A stretch of DNA of 50,889 nucleotides from NCBI GenBank assembly GCA_945893145.1, contig CAMDDZ010000038.1, positions 1 through 50,889 on the forward strand, read 5' to 3'. This document shows, piece after piece, positions 47,837-50,889 of this stretch (positions within the stretch are counted from its first letter, which is position 1; every line of letters begins with the position of its first letter). The position numbers and the translations under genes are program-made. The notes beneath the pieces were generated by a model. It did not search any database, had not been told where the DNA came from, and was given only the letters and a program-made list of their open reading frames with translations. This DNA is from Rhodoplanes serenus. GTDB taxonomy: Bacteria; Pseudomonadota; Alphaproteobacteria; Rhizobiales; Xanthobacteraceae.

Positions 47837-48343
47837 CTACCGCCTCTTTTTAGCATCACCCGTCTGCGCTCGATACGCTTCGAGCGGCACGCGTGTCGAT
47901 TCGTTGAACGTGCGGGTGAACTTGTCGAGCATTTGCAGAAACCGCTTGCGCTCGGCCGGCTTGAACGCCGCGAGTTGGCGCTCCTGAACGCGCCGCGCCG
48001 GCTCCTTCAGCCGTTCCAGCATTTTCTCGCCCGCGGATGTTAGCGCCAGCGAGCGCTTGCGCCGGTCGGTGGTGCCGACGTTGCGGCCGATCAGGCCGGC
48101 GTCTTCGAGCTTCCCCAGCACCATGCCGGTGGTCGAGCGGTCGAGGCCCAAAAGCTTCGCAACCGAAATCTGATCGAGTCCCGGCCGATGCTTCAACAGA
48201 TGCAGAATGCCGAACTGCGTCGTCGTGATGTCGAGTTCGCCGGTTTCCTCAAGGAACAGCGAGACCGCGATCTGATGCGCGCGCCGCAGCATGAAGCCGG
48301 GGCGGCGATAGAGATCGTCGAGTGGGTTTTTCGGCAAGGTCAT
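47837..48343 (-). CDS. MarR family transcriptional regulator
   Basis: 168 residues with the winged-helix fold of MarR: FGILHLLKHRPGLDQISVAK, the recognition region LLGLDRSTTGMVLGKLEDAG and the wing NVGTTDRRKRSLALTSAGEK. Such dimers repress nearby genes and release DNA on binding phenolic or similar ligands. It lies downstream of the two signal-less binding-protein-fold genes on the same strand, separated from the nearer one by a hairpin, and upstream of the two-TM gene. Aromatic-acid control of the 48417-50320 genes is a reasonable guess. Confidence 0.92.
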   Translation of the reverse strand: MTLPKNPLDDLYRRPGFMLRRAHQIAVSLFLEETGELDITTTQFGILHLLKHRPGLDQISVAKLLGLDRSTTGMVLGKLEDAGLIGRNVGTTDRRKRSLALTSAGEKMLERLKEPARRVQERQLAAFKPAERKRFLQMLDKFTRTFNESTRVPLEAYRAQTGDAKKRR

Positions 48344-48368
48344 GTTTTCATCGGCGGCCGGAAATGCA

Positions 48369-48397
48369 AACGGCGCCGACGTCTCGCCGGCGCCGTT
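48369..48397 (-). terminator. Hairpin after the 48417 gene, possible terminator or attenuator
   Basis: aacggcgccg (48369-48378) and cggcgccgtt (48388-48397) are perfect 10-base inverted repeats with a 9-base loop. On the minus strand the hairpin follows the 48417 stop by 19 bases and is followed by gtttgcattt, a weak T-rich tail. It could end or attenuate transcription between that gene and marR. Confidence 0.55.
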
Positions 48398-48416
48398 GCC
48401 ACGATCAATCCGGCCT

Positions 48417-49325
48417 TTACTGCCAGGCGCGGTTGTCCACCGTGTTCTCGTATGTCGCGCCGGGCGGCACCAGGCCCCAGCTCAGCGTCCAATTGTAATT
48501 GTCGTTGAACCGGTCGCGCGTGTAAGGCACCGGCGGCGCATTGAGGATGCGCGACAGCTTGAGGTCCTTCATGCCGATCAGGCCACCGGCTTCTTCCAGA
48601 ATGTAGTGCGCGTACTTCTCAGGCGTTTTCTGGATGGCCTCAGCGGCGCGGGCCTCGGCGCGGAACATCTTGGCGAGCGTCGGCCCGTCCATCTCCGCGC
48701 CGGCCGCTTCGCTGCGGGTCGAGCGCGACTCGATGATGACACGTCCGCCTTTGGCCTCGGCGACGCTGATCCAAGGCTCCTGCAGACTCGCGGCCATGAC
48801 CTTGCCGGCCAACATCGCATCCATCCGTTGGCGATGAGTGCCGTGATTGGCGATCTTGATCTCCTCGCGCTTGATGAAGCCTTCCATCATCTTGAGCATG
48901 GTGAAGTGCGAGCCGTTGTACTGGCTCACCGCGATCGGCACGTTCTTCAACTGCTCGGGCTCGTAGATGCCGGACTTCGGGTCCACCACGATGGCGAAGC
49001 TCGACATCGCCGAGCCGAGCGCCACGATCTTGGCGGGACGCAGGTCCTTTTCCTGGATCGTCTCCACCGCACGCTTCATGATGCCCCATTCGCACATGCG
49101 GAACTGGTCGCACTGGCCCTGGTCGTAGGTGGCCTCCAGGCCGCGCTTGAAGATGTCGTCCTTCAGCGCCCGATCGTCCGAATTGTGCTGACCGCTTCCC
49201 GGTGTGACCAGGATGTCGACGTCGAGGCCCTCGTCGCGGAAAAAGCCTTCGTCGCGCGCGACCAGCAACGGCAGGTCGTGGATCGCGTTCATCATCGAGG
49301 CTTTGACTTTTTTCAGCTCTGCCAT
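48417..49325 (-). CDS. NMT1/SsuA-like binding-fold protein without signal peptide
   Basis: 302 residues. The sequence starts AELKKVKASMMNAIHDLPLL, with no signal peptide, and continues with the binding-fold pattern ARDEGFFRDEGLDVDILVTP, GIYEPEQLKNVPIAVSQYNG and RMDAMLAGKVMAASLQEPWI. GGGAGAG precedes the ATG. The fold is that of ABC receptors, but the lack of an export signal suggests a cytoplasmic ligand-binding or catalytic role, or export by an unusual route. It is 74 bp downstream of the dihydroxyphthalate decarboxylase-like gene. Confidence 0.78.
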   Translation of the reverse strand: MAELKKVKASMMNAIHDLPLLVARDEGFFRDEGLDVDILVTPGSGQHNSDDRALKDDIFKRGLEATYDQGQCDQFRMCEWGIMKRAVETIQEKDLRPAKIVALGSAMSSFAIVVDPKSGIYEPEQLKNVPIAVSQYNGSHFTMLKMMEGFIKREEIKIANHGTHRQRMDAMLAGKVMAASLQEPWISVAEAKGGRVIIESRSTRSEAAGAEMDGPTLAKMFRAEARAAEAIQKTPEKYAHYILEEAGGLIGMKDLKLSRILNAPPVPYTRDRFNDNYNWTLSWGLVPPGATYENTVDNRAWQ

Positions 49326-49399
49326 GGCGCTCTCCCTATCTCAAGATTTCTTATTCGCAGGTGCGATTGAGGCCATCATCCCAAATCGTCAGACGTCTG

Positions 49400-50320
49400 T
49401 CAATTTGGCAGGGTGAACAGTTCCTCGACCGTGAACTTGCGCGGCACCATCTTCTGATCGACCGAGAACTGCGTGATCGCCTCCAGCGCCTTGCGGTTTT
49501 TCTCGATGCCGAACGGGAAGGGGTCGCCGACCACGGCGGCGTTCTCGGCCGCGGCCTTGTCCCAGGACGACACGCCGGCGCTGCCTTGCAGGTCTTTCAG
49601 ATAGATCGCCTTGGCGGCCTCGAACATGCGGACGAGTTCGTCGGCGATCCACGGCATCTCCTTGAGCAGCGTGTTCTTGACCACGATGCCGTGGTTGATC
49701 GGATAAATCCCGGTGCGCCGGAAATACTCGAAGCTCGCCTCGCGCGCATCCGGAATGAGCGGCTTGATCGAGGGATCGTCGACGCCGACCTCGCCGAGTG
49801 CGGCGTCGATCTCGCCCGACAGCAGCAGATCGCGCATCTGTTTGCCGCGGAAGCTGTAATCGACGTTGGCCGGACCTTTGAATTCCGCGACGTGCTCATC
49901 GTCGGTCGGAATCCAGGTGATCTTGTTCAGGTCGACGCCGTATTCGCTTTGCAGAATGCCGCGTGCCCAAAGCCCTGTGGTGACCGTATAGCCGCGGTTG
50001 ACGCCGACCTTGCGCCTCTCCAGGTCCTTCGGCGTCCGGATGCCGGATTTGGTGTTGTAGAACATCGCCCAGTGGTGAAAGTTACGCGTCACGAATACCG
50101 GGATGGCAGTGAACGGCTTGTTGTAGGCGCGGGCACACACATAGGTCGTGAAGGCCATCTCGCAGATGTCGTATTCCAGCGCCCGGCACATCTTTCGCAT
50201 CGCCGGAACGATCTGATCGATCTGCGGATAGCTGAGCGGCAGCCGGGTTGAGGGCACCTGTCCGGCCTTCAAGGGCTTGGTCAGTCCGTAATTACCAAGG
50301 GCGATCGTCAAGGCTTGCAC
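49400..50320 (-). CDS. 4,5-dihydroxyphthalate decarboxylase-like protein with solute-binding-protein fold, no signal peptide
   Basis: 306 residues from a GTG at 50320, chosen because GGAG lies 6 bases before it and the frame beyond is not protein-like. The protein begins VQALTIALGNYGLTKPLKAG, without a signal peptide. RTPKDLERRKVGVNRGYTVT, LLSGEIDAALGEVGVDDPSI, YPINHGIVVKNTLLKEMPWI and GDPFPFGIEKNR match the dihydroxyphthalate decarboxylase-like family. It is a diverged paralogue of 4882-5871. It heads a minus-strand run with 48417, marR and the two-TM gene. Decarboxylase activity is possible but unproven. Confidence 0.78.
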   Translation of the reverse strand: MQALTIALGNYGLTKPLKAGQVPSTRLPLSYPQIDQIVPAMRKMCRALEYDICEMAFTTYVCARAYNKPFTAIPVFVTRNFHHWAMFYNTKSGIRTPKDLERRKVGVNRGYTVTTGLWARGILQSEYGVDLNKITWIPTDDEHVAEFKGPANVDYSFRGKQMRDLLLSGEIDAALGEVGVDDPSIKPLIPDAREASFEYFRRTGIYPINHGIVVKNTLLKEMPWIADELVRMFEAAKAIYLKDLQGSAGVSSWDKAAAENAAVVGDPFPFGIEKNRKALEAITQFSVDQKMVPRKFTVEELFTLPN

Positions 50321-50445
50321 GGGCAACTCCAAAGTTGGGGCCGGTTGTGACCGGGCCGGCCGCACTACCAATTTTAAGGCAGCCCGAACGGCGCCTGAAC
50401 CCTCGCACCTCTCGGTGAGTTCTGGTAGTACCCACGTTCGCCAAG

Positions 50446-50610
50446 CTAGTGTCCCGAATCCGAAGTTCGCACAACCTTGCTGCAGACGCTTTGCGAACTT
50501 CGGATTCAAAGGGACACTAGCAAACATAGCTTTGCCAGTGTGGCTTTGGTTCAGAAGTTCGCTCCCGAACAAGCTGCATGTTATGGCGAACTTCTGAACC
50601 GCCACACTGG
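50446..50610. repeat. Twin bulged-hairpin element, copy B
   Basis: Same geometry as copy A at 18719-18885 with different arms. Hairpin 1: basal stem ctagtgtccc (50446-50455) with gggacactag (50511-50520), upper stem 50456-50471 with 50492-50507, AAA bulge (50508-50510) on the 3' arm. Hairpin 2: basal stem ccagtgtggc (50535-50544) with gccacactgg (50601-50610), upper stem 50548-50563 with 50585-50600 (one G-T pair at the tip), TTT bulge (50545-50547) on the 5' arm. The spacer is 14 nt and the loops are 20 and 21 nt. It occupies most of the 310-base gap between divergent starts; the rest (50321-50445) shows only a short ggccgg/ccggcc inverted repeat. Confidence 0.9.
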
Positions 50611-50630
50611 CGAACGGTCTGGGGTGACGG

Positions 50631-50889
50631 ATGAAGTGGCTGCGCGCGGCGGCGCGGTTTTTCGATCAGAAGATCGGCTGGCATCGGCTCGGTTTTGCGC
50701 TCAGCGTCATCATCATCGCGGTCGCTGCGGTGGTGCTTTACCGCAAGCTGCATGCGCTGAACTTTAACAAGGTGCTGACCGCACTGACGACGGTGGAACT
50801 TCGCGACGTCGTCGTCGCTGCGCTGTTCGTCGCCGCCGGCTATTTCACGCTCACCTTCTACGATCTGTTCGCGCTGCGCACGATCGGCC
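50631..50889 (+). CDS. N-terminal part of an MprF-like membrane protein (lysyl-PG synthase/flippase), cut by window end
   Basis: The ATG at 50631 is preceded by GGGGTG and opens a frame that runs off the right edge (86 codons seen). It begins KWLRAAARFFDQKIGWHRLG and enters a hydrophobic segment VIIIAVAAVVLY, then VELRDVVVAALFVAAGYFTL and TFYDLFALRTIG. This matches, from memory, the N-terminal flippase half of bacterial MprF-type proteins (UPF0104), which move or make aminoacylated phosphatidylglycerol. The synthase domain would lie beyond the window, so the full function is not confirmed. Confidence 0.75.
   Translation, partial: MKWLRAAARFFDQKIGWHRLGFALSVIIIAVAAVVLYRKLHALNFNKVLTALTTVELRDVVVAALFVAAGYFTLTFYDLFALRTIG

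Noticed and set aside
1..50889. Prophage or integrative element boundaries
   Set aside because: No integrase, phage structural gene, tRNA end or flanking direct repeat was found; the only mobile-type signals are small palindromic repeats and one toxin-antitoxin pair.

Overview
The window is GC-rich, densely coded DNA of alphaproteobacterial type. I place it in the Hyphomicrobiales, near Bradyrhizobium, Rhodopseudomonas or Pseudolabrys (Bradyrhizobiaceae/Xanthobacteraceae). The reasons are an imuA-imuB-dnaE2 mutagenesis cassette behind a GAAC-N7-GAAC LexA box, many TctC/Bug solute-binding proteins, a DUF1185 'amino acid synthesis' protein, and intergenic palindromes of a kind I associate with that group. 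The genus is an inference. I saw no rRNA, tRNA, CRISPR array, prophage or complete insertion sequence.

Layout. Positions 1-3673 hold the tail of a + strand gene and a minus-strand operon: cyclase, TctC binding protein, fatty acid hydroxylase/sterol desaturase-like protein, MarC. Positions 3874-5871 hold a TctC gene facing a signal-less binding-protein-fold gene. A large class A PBP (6043-8874) diverges from a degenerate M24 peptidase-fold gene. Next come a TctC-quinone oxidoreductase pair and a TauD-type dioxygenase. Positions 13383-18073 form one system: GST, ABC ATPase, ABC permease and LLM flavin monooxygenase on minus, with a divergent periplasmic binding protein on plus. Positions 18093-22233 carry DUF1185, an FAD monooxygenase, an MFS transporter and an AraC regulator. 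Positions 22247-29874 carry an acyl-CoA dehydrogenase, two tandem molybdenum-hydroxylase large subunits and an acyl-CoA synthetase. Positions 30400-36181 are imuA-imuB-dnaE2, followed by a HI1419/HI1420-type toxin-antitoxin pair. Positions 36905-47206 hold hydrolases, a TctC-UbiD-CMD operon, a binding protein divergent from a haloacetate dehalogenase, another TctC and a polysaccharide deacetylase-fold gene. Positions 47211-50320 hold two signal-less binding-protein-fold genes, a MarR regulator and a two-TM protein. The window ends in the start of an mprF-like gene.

Taken together this looks like a catabolic accessory region: ten solute-binding-fold proteins (five TctC) are interleaved with decarboxylase, dioxygenase, monooxygenase, dehalogenase, hydrolase, CoA-ligase and dehydrogenase genes. 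Only one of the ten has an ABC permease and ATPase nearby, and there is no TctA/TctB. The others must use distant transporters, act as sensors or chaperones, or (the signal-less ones) be cytoplasmic enzymes.

The most unusual non-coding feature is a pair of composite elements (18719-18885 and 50446-50610). Each consists of two long hairpins with the same geometry: a 10-bp basal stem, a 3-nt bulge, a 16-bp upper stem. The bulge is AAA on the 3' arm of hairpin 1 and TTT on the 5' arm of hairpin 2. Arm sequences differ between the two copies but remain paired, and both copies sit between divergent start codons. Other repeats are a four-stem palindrome (23436-23524), a 49-bp palindrome (5909-5957) and a 150-bp palindromic repeat inserted in frame inside imuB.
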